Assembly (NCBI RefSeq): GCF_013167955.1
Contig: NZ_BLWF01000001.1
Coordinates: 558,001 to 622,000, forward strand
Source: Thermanaeromonas sp. C210
Lineage (GTDB): Bacteria; Bacillota; DSM-521; Neomoorellales; Neomoorellaceae
Direction: 5' to 3'
Length of the DNA: 64,000 bases
The notes under the pieces were generated by a model. That model saw nothing but the letters and a program-made list of their open reading frames with translations, was not told where the DNA came from and did not search any database. A program made the position numbers and the translations under genes. Shown here piece by piece: positions 39,632 through 47,143 of this stretch (position 1 is the stretch's first letter; each line of letters begins with the position of its first letter).

Positions 39632-41061
39632 TGGAATACGAAGCGGTCATCGGCCTGGAAGTCCATGTAGAGTTAAAGACGGAATCCAAAGCTTTTTGCA
39701 GTTGTACGACAGCCTTCGGCGGTGAACCCAACACCCACGTCTGCCCCGTCTGCTTGGGACTACCGGGCGTGCTGCCGGTTATCAACCGGCGGATGGTGGA
39801 ATTCGGCCTGCGAACAGCCCTAGCCCTCAATTGTACCATTGCGCCCATGTGTAAGTTTGATCGCAAGAATTACTATTATCCGGATTTACCCAAAAACTAC
39901 CAGATATCCCAGTACGATATGCCCCTGGCCCGGAATGGCTATCTGGAAATCGAAGTGGACGGGGAGAAGAAGCGGATCGGAATTACCCGCGTCCACATGG
40001 AGGAGGACGCCGGAAAGCTCATCCATGTAGAAGGCCCCAACGGAGATTATTCCCTGGTGGATTATAACCGGGCTGGCGTGCCTTTGCTGGAGATTGTATC
40101 CGAACCGGATTTGCGGTCGCCCGAAGAAGCCCGGGCTTACATGGAGAAATTAAAGGCTATCCTCGAATATATCGATGTTTCGGATTGCAAGATGCAGGAA
40201 GGATCCCTGCGCTGCGATGCCAACGTCTCAGTGCGTCCCAAGGGCGCCACGTCCTTTGGAACCAAAACCGAAGTGAAGAATATGAACTCTTTTCGCGCCC
40301 TGCAACGGGCCCTAAGCTATGAAATCCAGCGGCAAATCGAGTTGCTGGAAAAGGGAGAGCGGGTAGTGCAGGAGACGCGGGCCTGGGACGAAGACAAACA
40401 GGTAACCTATACCATGCGGAGCAAGGAAGAAGCCCATGATTATCGCTATTTCCCCGAGCCGGATTTGGTACCCCTGGCCATTGACCAGGAATGGATCGAA
40501 AAGGTGAGGGCGGGACTGCCGGAACTACCCGATGCCCGTCGGGAACGGTTGGTGCGCCAATACGGGCTGCCGGAGTATGATGCCGGTATCATCACCGGTT
40601 CCCGGGCCCTGGCGGACTACTTTGAACGGGCGGTAGCCCTCTTCCCCGACGCCAAACAGGTCAGCAACTGGCTCATGGGCGACTTCTTACGCCTCCTCAA
40701 CGCCCAAGGCCTGGAACCTAACCAGGCGCCTGTAACCCCGGAGAATTTAGCGGAGCTCCTCAAGCTCCAGGAGGAAGGCGTAATCAGTATTAAGATTGCC
40801 AAGCAGGTTTTCGAAGAAATGTTTGCCACCGGCAAGGGCGCGCGGGAGATTGTCCAGGCCAAGGGATTAGTCCAGATCAGCGATGTGGCGGAGCTGACAC
40901 CCATTGTAGAAAGGGTGCTGGCCTCCCATCCCAAGGTTGTGGAGGACTACCGCAACGGTAAGGAGAAGGCCCTCGGTTTCCTGGTGGGCCAGGTTATGAA
41001 GGAAACTAAAGGCAAGGCCAACCCGTCCCTGGTGAATAAGCTTCTCAAGGAACGCTTGTAA
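39631..41061 (+). CDS. gatB: Asp-tRNA(Asn)/Glu-tRNA(Gln) amidotransferase subunit GatB
   Basis: The kinase and tRNA-binding subunit, 476 residues. It begins [23 protein letters not shown], where zinc ligand cysteines pair with CPVCLGLPG. The conserved [16 protein letters not shown]-like segment is seen as [14 protein letters not shown], and the C-terminal YqeY/helical tail ends [16 protein letters not shown] 39631 overlaps the gatA stop, and upstream in-frame codons from 39604 are not needed. Together gatCAB supplies Asn-tRNA and/or Gln-tRNA in bacteria lacking the direct synthetases. Confidence 0.97.
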   Translation: MEYEAVIGLEVHVELKTESKAFCSCTTAFGGEPNTHVCPVCLGLPGVLPVINRRMVEFGLRTALALNCTIAPMCKFDRKNYYYPDLPKNYQISQYDMPLARNGYLEIEVDGEKKRIGITRVHMEEDAGKLIHVEGPNGDYSLVDYNRAGVPLLEIVSEPDLRSPEEARAYMEKLKAILEYIDVSDCKMQEGSLRCDANVSVRPKGATSFGTKTEVKNMNSFRALQRALSYEIQRQIELLEKGERVVQETRAWDEDKQVTYTMRSKEEAHDYRYFPEPDLVPLAIDQEWIEKVRAGLPELPDARRERLVRQYGLPEYDAGIITGSRALADYFERAVALFPDAKQVSNWLMGDFLRLLNAQGLEPNQAPVTPENLAELLKLQEEGVISIKIAKQVFEEMFATGKGAREIVQAKGLVQISDVAELTPIVERVLASHPKVVEDYRNGKEKALGFLVGQVMKETKGKANPSLVNKLLKERL

Positions 41062-41076
41062 AGGGGGGGCGGGAGC

Positions 41077-41754
41077 TTGGCCTGGCAAGGCGTGCTTTTC
41101 GATTTAGATGGCACTCTCCTGGATACATCGGATCTGGTCATCAAATCTTTCCAATATACACTGGCGCCCCACCTGGGGAGAACGATAGATGCCGAGGAGG
41201 TCTATCCTTACTTTGGAGCACCCTTGCGGGAGGGATTAGCAGCTTTTCTACCCGAGAAGGTGGAGGAGATGCTTCCGGTTTACCGCCGCTACAGCCAGGA
41301 GCATTTTGACAATCTGGTTTGTCTCTGTCCCGGTGTCAGAGAGGGTTTAGAAGAGCTGCGGCAGGCCGGAATTAAGCTGGGCATCGTTACCTCCCGGGTG
41401 CGGGATACCACCCTCTACGGTCTGCAGCTCTTTGGATTGCTGGACTTTTTCCAAGCCATTGTGACCATGGAAGATGTAGAAAACCACAAACCGGGGCCGG
41501 AGCCGGTCCTGCGGGGGGCAGAGCTCCTGGGCTTACCACCGGCGGCCGTGTTGATGGTGGGAGACAGTCCTAACGACATTGCCGCGGCCAGGGCGGCCGG
41601 TGTGATCGCAGTGGCCGCGGGATGGAGTCGCGTGCCTTGCCGACGCTTGCTGGAGGCGGGTCCAGATTTCTGGGTGGATTCCATGGAGGAACTGGTGGAC
41701 CTGGTATTAGGCAGTGCGGACATTGTAGGGAAGGCGAGGGCGAGAGGATGCTGA
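41077..41754 (+). CDS. HAD-superfamily phosphatase (phosphoglycolate phosphatase/PpaX-like)
   Basis: A 225-residue HAD hydrolase. Motif I is FDLDGTLLDT (two catalytic Asp), motif II is IVTSR, the Lys is in NHKPGPEPV, and motif IV is MVGDSPNDIAAARAAG. A four-helix cap follows motif I, as in phosphoglycolate phosphatase and PpaX-like pyrophosphatases. The substrate cannot be decided. The start is TTG 41077, 15 bases after gatB. It overlaps the XdhC gene by 7 bases. Confidence 0.88.
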   Translation: MAWQGVLFDLDGTLLDTSDLVIKSFQYTLAPHLGRTIDAEEVYPYFGAPLREGLAAFLPEKVEEMLPVYRRYSQEHFDNLVCLCPGVREGLEELRQAGIKLGIVTSRVRDTTLYGLQLFGLLDFFQAIVTMEDVENHKPGPEPVLRGAELLGLPPAAVLMVGDSPNDIAAARAAGVIAVAAGWSRVPCRRLLEAGPDFWVDSMEELVDLVLGSADIVGKARARGC

Positions 41755-42497
41755 GCTTTTTCCGGGAACTCAAGGAGGCCCTGGACCACAACCGCCCGGC
41801 GGTAGCGGCCGCCATCGTGAGGGTTTCCCCGGGAGGGTATCCGGCGGTCAAGCCGGGTGGAAGGAGGCTCTACTACACTAACGGCGAAGGCTGCGGTAGC
41901 CTGGGGGACCCCCGGCTGGACGCCCTCGTGGCGGCGCGGGTGCCGGAGGTTTTTGCCCGGCGGCGGCCACAACTGGTCAGCCTCACTCTGGAGGACAACG
42001 AAGTGGAGGTGTTCCTGGAGCCGGTATTGCCGGAGCCCAAGATTCTAATTTTAGGTGGGGGCCATGTAGGGCAAAAAGTCGCCGCCCTGGCCAAGGAAGT
42101 GGGCTACCGGGTAACGGTAGTGGACGACCGGCCGGCCTTCGCCAACCCGCAGCTCTTTCCCCACGCTGATGAAATCATATGCCGGGACTTCGCAGACGCC
42201 CTCCAAAACATCCAGATTGATCCGGCCACCTATGTCGTTATTGTGACCCGGGGACATCGCCATGATTACGAATGTTTGCGGCAGGTGATTGGCTCTCCAG
42301 CCGCTTATATCGGCATGATCGGCAGCCGGCGCAAGGTCCAGGGCGTCAGGGCACGGCTCTTGGCCGACGGAATACCCCAGGAAGCCCTGGACCGGGTGCA
42401 CGCTCCCATCGGAGTGGACATCGGGGCGGAAACGCCGGGAGAAATTGGGGTAAGCATCTTGGCGGAAATTATCAGGGTATATCGTGAAGGTAGATAG
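41748..42497 (+). CDS. xdhC: XdhC family molybdenum-hydroxylase maturation protein
   Basis: A 249-residue protein of the XdhC/CoxF group, which in studied bacteria binds molybdenum cofactor and helps its sulfuration or insertion into xanthine dehydrogenase-type enzymes. The C-terminal Rossmann part is clear (ILILGGGHVGQKVAALAKEVGYRV, VDDRPAFAN, IVTRGHRHDYECL, YIGMIGSRRK). The N-terminal CoxI-like part is altered: the usual GSIGGGC-type loop is replaced by GSLGDPRLDA. A separate intact CoxI domain is encoded 100 bases later. ATG 41748 is chosen after GAGAGG. The upstream open frame to 41622 lies inside the HAD gene. Confidence 0.87.
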   Translation: MLSFFRELKEALDHNRPAVAAAIVRVSPGGYPAVKPGGRRLYYTNGEGCGSLGDPRLDALVAARVPEVFARRRPQLVSLTLEDNEVEVFLEPVLPEPKILILGGGHVGQKVAALAKEVGYRVTVVDDRPAFANPQLFPHADEIICRDFADALQNIQIDPATYVVIVTRGHRHDYECLRQVIGSPAAYIGMIGSRRKVQGVRARLLADGIPQEALDRVHAPIGVDIGAETPGEIGVSILAEIIRVYREGR

Positions 42498-42547
42498 AAC
42501 TTGATTGCGGAAATTTCACTAGAATAGAAGGAAAATGACCAAACATG

Positions 42548-42567
42548 TTGTATTAGGTTGTATTAGG
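42548..42567 (+). repeat. Tandem 10-bp repeat before the CoxI-domain gene
   Basis: TTGTATTAGG occurs twice in direct tandem at 42548-42557 and 42558-42567, with a weaker third copy after it. The one-turn period suggests an operator. The adjacent XRE-cupin regulator is the obvious candidate binder. Confidence 0.5.
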
Positions 42568-42600
42568 ATGTAAGTAGTGATCTAGCAGGTGGGGGCCCCA

Positions 42601-42927
42601 ATGGATAAAGAACTGGTGAATACCATAGTTAATTTATTGGAACAGGGAGAAACTTTCGTCCTGGCTACCATAGTACGGACCAAAGGTTCCACTCCCCGGG
42701 AAGCAGGTTCCGGCCTCGTCGTCCTGCCCGATGGCAGGATGTTCGGTACCATCGGCGGCGGCTGTGCCGAGGCTGAAGTGCGGCAGCGGGCGCTGGAGGT
42801 ATTGCAAGACGGAAAGGCGGGAGTGGTCCGCGTGGATCTCACGGCCGAGGTTGCCGAAGACGAGGGTATGGTATGCGGAGGGATTATGGACGTGTTCTTG
42901 GAGCCTTTAGGAGGTAAGACATGCTAG
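42601..42927 (+). CDS. Stand-alone XdhC/CoxI domain protein
   Basis: A 108-residue protein equal to the N-terminal CoxI domain of XdhC. Seen are FVLATIVRTKGSTPREAGS, GRMFGTIGGGCAEAEV with its conserved cysteine, and the ending MVCGGIMDVFLEPL. It would supply the molybdenum-cofactor contact region missing or changed in the XdhC upstream. The start is ATG 42601 behind GGTGGGGG. It overlaps the regulator gene by 7 bases. Confidence 0.88.
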   Translation: MDKELVNTIVNLLEQGETFVLATIVRTKGSTPREAGSGLVVLPDGRMFGTIGGGCAEAEVRQRALEVLQDGKAGVVRVDLTAEVAEDEGMVCGGIMDVFLEPLGGKTC

Positions 42928-43457
42928 GGAAAAAAATCCGTCAAATCCGCCGGGACAGGGGCATGAGCTTAAAGGACGTGGCAGAAAAGACCGGACTTAC
43001 CTCTAGTTTCTTAAGTCAGGTAGAGCGGGACCTGGCCGACCCTTCGATAACTTCCCTCCGCAAAATAGCGGAGGCCCTGGAAGTGCCTATCTTTTACTTC
43101 CTTCTAAATCATGAGGATCACAGCCCCGTAGTCCGGCGGGACAAGCGTAAAGTCTTAAAGTTTCCCCAGTCTCATCTAACCTATGAACTGCTGTCTCCTG
43201 ATCTCAACCGTAAAATGGAAATCATGATGGCCCGCCTGGAGGCGGGGGCCGTCAGCTGCGACGAACCGCTCTCCCACCCGGGGGAAGAGTGTATTGTGGT
43301 CCTGCAGGGTTGTATGGAAATCGAGATCGGAGGAGAAGTTTACCGCCTGGAGGAAGGAGATAGTATTTATTACTATGCCGCCGTCCCCCACAAGCTATGG
43401 AATCCCGGAGATAAAGAACTGGTGTTTTTATCGGCTATGACTCCTCCTCTATTTTAG
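42921..43457 (+). CDS. XRE-cupin transcriptional regulator
   Basis: A 178-residue regulator. Residues 1-65 form an XRE-type helix-turn-helix (IRQIRRDRGMSLKDVAEKTGLTSSFLSQVERD). Residues 105-175 form a cupin domain with metal- or ligand-binding positions (HPGEECIVVLQGCMEIEIGGEV, then AAVPHKLWNPGD). Such regulators respond to small metabolites such as polyamines or sugars. The ligand here is unknown. Its place between CoxI and the YqeC-MocA gene suggests control of the molybdenum hydroxylase genes. Confidence 0.9.
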   Translation: MLGKKIRQIRRDRGMSLKDVAEKTGLTSSFLSQVERDLADPSITSLRKIAEALEVPIFYFLLNHEDHSPVVRRDKRKVLKFPQSHLTYELLSPDLNRKMEIMMARLEAGAVSCDEPLSHPGEECIVVLQGCMEIEIGGEVYRLEEGDSIYYYAAVPHKLWNPGDKELVFLSAMTPPLF

Positions 43458-43482
43458 CCCTTTGGGTGGTGGGAACCCTCCC

Positions 43483-44862
43483 ATGGAGCTCCAGGCCGGT
43501 CTGGGATTGGGTGAGAAGGAAATAGTTACTCTGGTGGGGGCAGGGGGTAAGACCTCTGCCCTTATTTGTTTGGCCCGGGAACTGGTGGCCCGGGGCAAAC
43601 GGGTGATAGCCACAACCACAACTAAAATGCTGGCAGAACAGGCCCGCGTTCTCGCGGAACCCCTGTGCCGGGCGGATATTGCCGAGCTGGTGGCCGGGGT
43701 GGCAGCCGAGCTTGCCCGTTCCCCCCTGGTGACCTGCGGACGGGGCCTAGGGGCCGAGGGTAAGCTCCTGGGAGTGGCTCCGGAAGCCGTCGCCCGCCTT
43801 GCCGGCCTGCCGGCGGACTACATCCTTATCGAAGGGGACGGAGCAGCCGGAGCCTTCCTCAAGGTACCGGCGGCCCATGAGCCGGTTATTCCCGCGGTGA
43901 CCACCCTGGTAGTTACGGTTATGGGATTGGAGGTCATGGGTCACCTCCCGGCGAAACCGTGGGTGCACCGCGCAGAACTTATCCCGAGCCTATGGGGAGC
44001 AGAAGAAGTACCTCGCCAGGTCGACGTTGAGCTGGCTGCCCACCTCTTAACCCACCCCCAGGGGGGCCGCAAAGGAGTACCTCCCGGAGCCCGCTGGGCG
44101 GTGCTTCTGAACCAGGCCGAGGAGGATTCCGCCCAGAGGGCCGGCAGGCTCCTGGCCGGTAAACTGTTGGAGAGAGGTGCCGAGATGGTGGTCCTGGGGG
44201 CGGTAAGGACCCAGGCCCCGGTGAGGCAGGTCCTGCGGTCCCCCGGTTTCCCTGCCGGCCGCGTGGGGTCAATAATCCTGGCGGCCGGTGAAAGCCAGCG
44301 CTACGGCGCGCCCAAACAGCTGGCGCCTTGGCGGGGCAAGACCATGCTGCAGCACGTTGTGGAAGTGGCTCTGGCGTCGGAGTTGGGCGAAGTGGCCGTC
44401 GTCCTCGGCCACGCGGCTAGCGAAATAGCCGGGACTTTGCAACAGTACCCGGTAAATCTGGTCTACAACCCTGCCTACCGGGAAGGCATGAGCACTTCTC
44501 TGCGAGCCGGGTTGACGGCCCTTTCCCCCGGTGCCACCGGTGCCCTGTTTATCCTGGCGGACCAACCGGGGATCACTCCCTCCGTCCTTAGGGCTTTGGC
44601 GGATGCTTACGTGCGTTGCGGCAAGAAGCTGGTAGCCCCTTGGTACGGGGGGAGGCGGGGCAACCCGGTGCTGGTGGACAGCGACCTCTGGGAAGAACTT
44701 AGCCGTCTCCAGGGTGACCAAGGCGCTCGCTCCCTTTTTGAACTCCGTCCGGAAGAAGTGGGCCTAGTGCCGGTGGATTGCCCCGGTGTAACTTACGATA
44801 TCGATACCCCCGCCGATTACCGGCGCTGGGTGGAGGGAACAAAGATAGAGGAAGGGGAATAG
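43483..44862 (+). CDS. YqeC-MocA fusion, selenium-dependent molybdenum hydroxylase accessory
   Basis: A 459-residue fusion. Residues 1 to about 245 match YqeC, the putative selenium-dependent hydroxylase accessory protein (VTLVGAGGKTSALICLARELV, a P-loop, and ATTTTKM). From about 255 onward is a MobA/MocA-like nucleotidyltransferase with the CTP/cofactor-binding start IILAAGESQRYGAPKQLAPW and FILADQPGITPSVL, likely making molybdopterin cytosine dinucleotide. These two usually occur as separate genes. The frame opens at TTG 43462, and ATG 43483 gives a normal YqeC start. Weak SD sites leave the start uncertain. Confidence 0.88.
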   Translation: MELQAGLGLGEKEIVTLVGAGGKTSALICLARELVARGKRVIATTTTKMLAEQARVLAEPLCRADIAELVAGVAAELARSPLVTCGRGLGAEGKLLGVAPEAVARLAGLPADYILIEGDGAAGAFLKVPAAHEPVIPAVTTLVVTVMGLEVMGHLPAKPWVHRAELIPSLWGAEEVPRQVDVELAAHLLTHPQGGRKGVPPGARWAVLLNQAEEDSAQRAGRLLAGKLLERGAEMVVLGAVRTQAPVRQVLRSPGFPAGRVGSIILAAGESQRYGAPKQLAPWRGKTMLQHVVEVALASELGEVAVVLGHAASEIAGTLQQYPVNLVYNPAYREGMSTSLRAGLTALSPGATGALFILADQPGITPSVLRALADAYVRCGKKLVAPWYGGRRGNPVLVDSDLWEELSRLQGDQGARSLFELRPEEVGLVPVDCPGVTYDIDTPADYRRWVEGTKIEEGE

Positions 44863-44866
44863 GCTT

Positions 44867-45688
44867 ATGGGCCGGGAAAACCTGGTGGTCATCAAGGGAG
44901 CCGGGGATCTGGCCAGCGGCGTGGCGCACCGCCTATGGCGGGCAGGATTTCAAATAATCATGACCGAAATACCTCAGCCTACAGTGATAAGGCGGACGGT
45001 AGCCTTTGCCGAAGCCGTTTATGAGGGTGTGGTAGAGATAGAAGGTCTTCGAGGAAGGCTGGTAAGGGATGGCGAAGAAGCATGGCAGGTGGCTTCCCGG
45101 GACGAGGTGGCCGTCCTGGTCGATCCCCAAGCCGGCGTAGTCAATGAACTGCGGCCGCAGGTGGTGGTCGACGCCATCATGGCCAAAACCAACGTAGGAA
45201 CGTCTATGGATCAAGCCCCCATAGTCATAGCCTTGGGACCCGGCTTCCGGGCTGGCCGCGATGCCCATGCGGTCATCGAAACCATGCGGGGCCATTACTT
45301 GGGGCGCGTTATTTTCCACGGTGAGGCTTTACCCAATACCGGAGTACCCGGCGAAGTGGGCGGCTACAGCTCGGAGCGGGTAATAAGGGCTCCGGCGGAG
45401 GGAAAATTTCAGGGGCTTAAAAGGATCGGGGATTGGGTCCAGGCGGGGGAAGTAGTAGCAACCGTTGAAGGAGTACCGGTGGTGAGCGCTATAGACGGGA
45501 TCCTGCGCGGGATGCTGCACGACGGCTTGCGGGTTACCCCAGGCATGAAGGTAGGGGATGTGGATCCCCGGGCACAACGGGAGCATTGCTTTACCATCTC
45601 CGACAAGGCGCGGGCCATAGCCGGAGGAGTCCTGGAAGCTATTTTGTTTTTCCAGAATCGCAGGATTATAAGTCTATCCTCACCTTAG
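44867..45688 (+). CDS. yqeB: YqeB (EF2563) selenium-dependent molybdenum hydroxylase system protein
   Basis: A 273-residue protein of the EF2563/YqeB family found in gene sets for selenium-dependent molybdenum hydroxylases. Characteristic stretches are VVIKGAGDLASGVAHRLWRAGF and the glycine-rich PQVVVDAIMAKTNVGTSMD. Its reaction is unknown, but it may help prepare the labile selenium or the cofactor. ATG 44867 follows GAAGGGGAATAGGC. It closes the xdhC-CoxI-regulator-yqeC/mocA-yqeB group. No selenocysteine, selD or hydroxylase gene is in the window. Confidence 0.85.
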   Translation: MGRENLVVIKGAGDLASGVAHRLWRAGFQIIMTEIPQPTVIRRTVAFAEAVYEGVVEIEGLRGRLVRDGEEAWQVASRDEVAVLVDPQAGVVNELRPQVVVDAIMAKTNVGTSMDQAPIVIALGPGFRAGRDAHAVIETMRGHYLGRVIFHGEALPNTGVPGEVGGYSSERVIRAPAEGKFQGLKRIGDWVQAGEVVATVEGVPVVSAIDGILRGMLHDGLRVTPGMKVGDVDPRAQREHCFTISDKARAIAGGVLEAILFFQNRRIISLSSP

Positions 45689-45763
45689 TCCTAGGGAAAA
45701 GGGTGCACGTAAGGGAGTAGGAAGCAAAAAAGGGATCCTAAACTGGACTAATATAGAAGAGGA

Positions 45764-45792
45764 TTGACAAAAGGGTTCAACAATGTTAGTTT
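45764..45792 (+). promoter_or_regulatory. Promoter ahead of the first DUF3870 gene
   Basis: TTGACA at 45764-45769 and TAGTTT at 45787-45792 are 17 bases apart. The leader to the gene is about 190 bases. Confidence 0.65.
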
Positions 45793-45799
45793 TAAAGCG

Positions 45800-45885
45800 A
45801 AGGTAAAGGAACCGAAGACATGCCCCTTGCATGCCCCTAATTTAATCATACGGGAGGGGAACAGGGGCTTAATCTTTGTCTTGAG
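45800..45885 (+). promoter_or_regulatory. Leader with hairpins before the first DUF3870 gene
   Basis: A CATGC-CCCCTT-GCATG hairpin is followed by GCCCCT pairing with AGGGGC across about 25 bases, then TTAATCTTT. The last hairpin could act as an attenuator. The second DUF3870 gene has a leader of similar layout. It matches no named riboswitch that I know. Confidence 0.35.
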
Positions 45886-45993
45886 GAATTGGACTTTCGG
45901 TTTTGGACAAGTAATAATGGGCGATATTATATTCATATAATGATTTGTTCCCGGGGGAGGTGACGCCTTACGAGCAAGGAAGAGGAAACTATC

Positions 45994-46302
45994 TTGATTA
46001 CGGGCTACGCCAGGCTACCTTCCACCATCACAGCATATAAACTCTATGAGGTTGTAGGTGTAGCGGTAGAAGTCAGGCCCAGTGATGGAGAGATTTTAGA
46101 TGTTGACTGTAGCTTGGCTACGAGTGTGGCCCGCAGAATAGTAAGGGAAATAGCCTTGGGTTACCGGTTAAGTGATGGTATCGAAGAGCTGGTGGAAAAG
46201 ATCGAACGGCGTTACTGTGGTAGCGCCCGTAAAGCAGTAGTGATGGCCTTTCGCGCGATACACGAAAAGTACGTTGCTTACCGGCAGGGAAGAGCATTAT
46301 AG
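45994..46302 (+). CDS. DUF3870 family protein, copy 1
   Basis: A 102-residue protein of unknown function in the DUF3870 family. It starts ITGYARLPSTITAYKLYEVV and has LSDGIEELVEKIERRYCGSARKAVV. Copy 2 downstream is about 75% similar to the eye and begins MTTQEEETILITG. At the matching place copy 1 has in frame CTT ACG AGC AAG, so its ATG is replaced by CTT at 45967, although GGGGGAGGTGA precedes it. It may start at TTG 45994 with AGAGG, or use a non-standard codon. The two paralogues precede the succinate-propionate genes. Confidence 0.75.
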   Translation: MITGYARLPSTITAYKLYEVVGVAVEVRPSDGEILDVDCSLATSVARRIVREIALGYRLSDGIEELVEKIERRYCGSARKAVVMAFRAIHEKYVAYRQGRAL

Positions 46303-46355
46303 GGAAGGCAGCGCCTCCGGGAATTTTATATTATGATGAAAAATGTAAAAAGCTC

Positions 46356-46384
46356 TTGACACGGCAAGCAAACGGTGCTATGCT
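46356..46384 (+). promoter_or_regulatory. Promoter ahead of the second DUF3870 gene
   Basis: TTGACA at 46356-46361 and TATGCT at 46379-46384 have a 17-base spacer. Confidence 0.8.
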
Positions 46385-46399
46385 GTAAACAGAAAAAGT

Positions 46400-46519
46400 G
46401 AAGAACGGAACAAGTGGTCATCTTGCTTGCAAGTGGATAAGTACTCCTTATCCATGAACGCAAACAGGACCTGGCCGGGATAGAGAGAGGAGTCCTTACC
46501 CGGACGGGTCTTTCTTTTT
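46400..46519 (+). promoter_or_regulatory. Leader and terminator before the second DUF3870 gene
   Basis: The leader holds a CTTGC-TT-GCAAG hairpin, then GGATAAG pairing with CTTATCC, then a GACC...CCGGG/CCCGG...GGGTC hairpin followed by TTTCTTTTTG. A terminator between a promoter and its gene implies attenuation. The signal is not recognised. Confidence 0.55.
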
Positions 46520-46550
46520 GAGATGTAAGCAAAGCCGAAGGGAGCGATGC

Positions 46551-46907
46551 ATGACGACGCAGGAGGAGGAAACCATCCTGATAACGGGGTATGCCCGGCT
46601 CCCTTCCACCATTACAGCATATAAGCTCTATGAGGTTGTGGGGGTAGCAGTAGAAGTCAAGCCGAAGGACGGCGAAATCGTAGACGTTGATTGTAGCCTA
46701 GTACCTGATATAACGCGCAAAATTATCCGCAAGGCCGTTGTGGGTTACAAGCTAAGTGACGGGATTGACCCTTTGACGGAGAGGATCGAGCGGAGGTATT
46801 GCGGGAGCGCACGTGAAGCGGTAGTAGCGGCCTTCCGGTCCATATACGAAAAGTGGGTCGCCTACCGCCAGGGAAGGTGCTTAGAACAGAGAGAAGATCG
46901 GGCTTAA
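46551..46907 (+). CDS. DUF3870 family protein, copy 2
   Basis: A 118-residue paralogue of the preceding small gene, beginning MTTQEEETILITGYARLPST and ending with an acidic tail. ATG 46551 is preferred to the frame opening at 46518. GAAGGGAG lies about 10 bases upstream. The function is unknown. Its conserved cysteine lies in ERRYCGSAREAVV. Tandem duplication with independent promoters suggests each copy is expressed under different conditions. The downstream strong terminator separates it from the CoA-transferase operon. Confidence 0.82.
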   Translation: MTTQEEETILITGYARLPSTITAYKLYEVVGVAVEVKPKDGEIVDVDCSLVPDITRKIIRKAVVGYKLSDGIDPLTERIERRYCGSAREAVVAAFRSIYEKWVAYRQGRCLEQREDRA

Positions 46908-46970
46908 AGATGCGAGAAAGCCATTTTGTCTGCAGGTGGGCAAAGGCCTTGCTCGCTAGTTCGCAGGCAA

Positions 46971-47024
46971 GACCTGGCTTAGAGTGAAAGCTTATTACTC
47001 TAAGGCAGGTCTTTCTTTTTGTAG
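46971..47024 (+). terminator. Terminator after the second DUF3870 gene
   Basis: AAGACCTGGCTTAGAGT pairs with ACTCTAAGGCAGGTCTT, 17 bp with one mismatch, followed by TCTTTTTG. The end shares GGTCTTTCTTTTTG with the terminator before copy 2, so the two may be related. It may also regulate the operon that begins about 120 bases later. Confidence 0.85.
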
Positions 47025-47143
47025 AAGGTTGCCACCTCATCGGTGGGAAAACCTGAAGTTGGACCCTTGGGAGGTGAGAACTGGAGGTATTATCTCTAAG
47101 ACCATGGGTTATCCTTTTGCTAGAGGAGGGAGGGACGGCTGCC

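Noticed and set aside
47000-47143. Cobalamin riboswitch before the mutase operon
   Set aside because: None of the conserved B12-box sequence is present. Only the terminator-like hairpin is seen.
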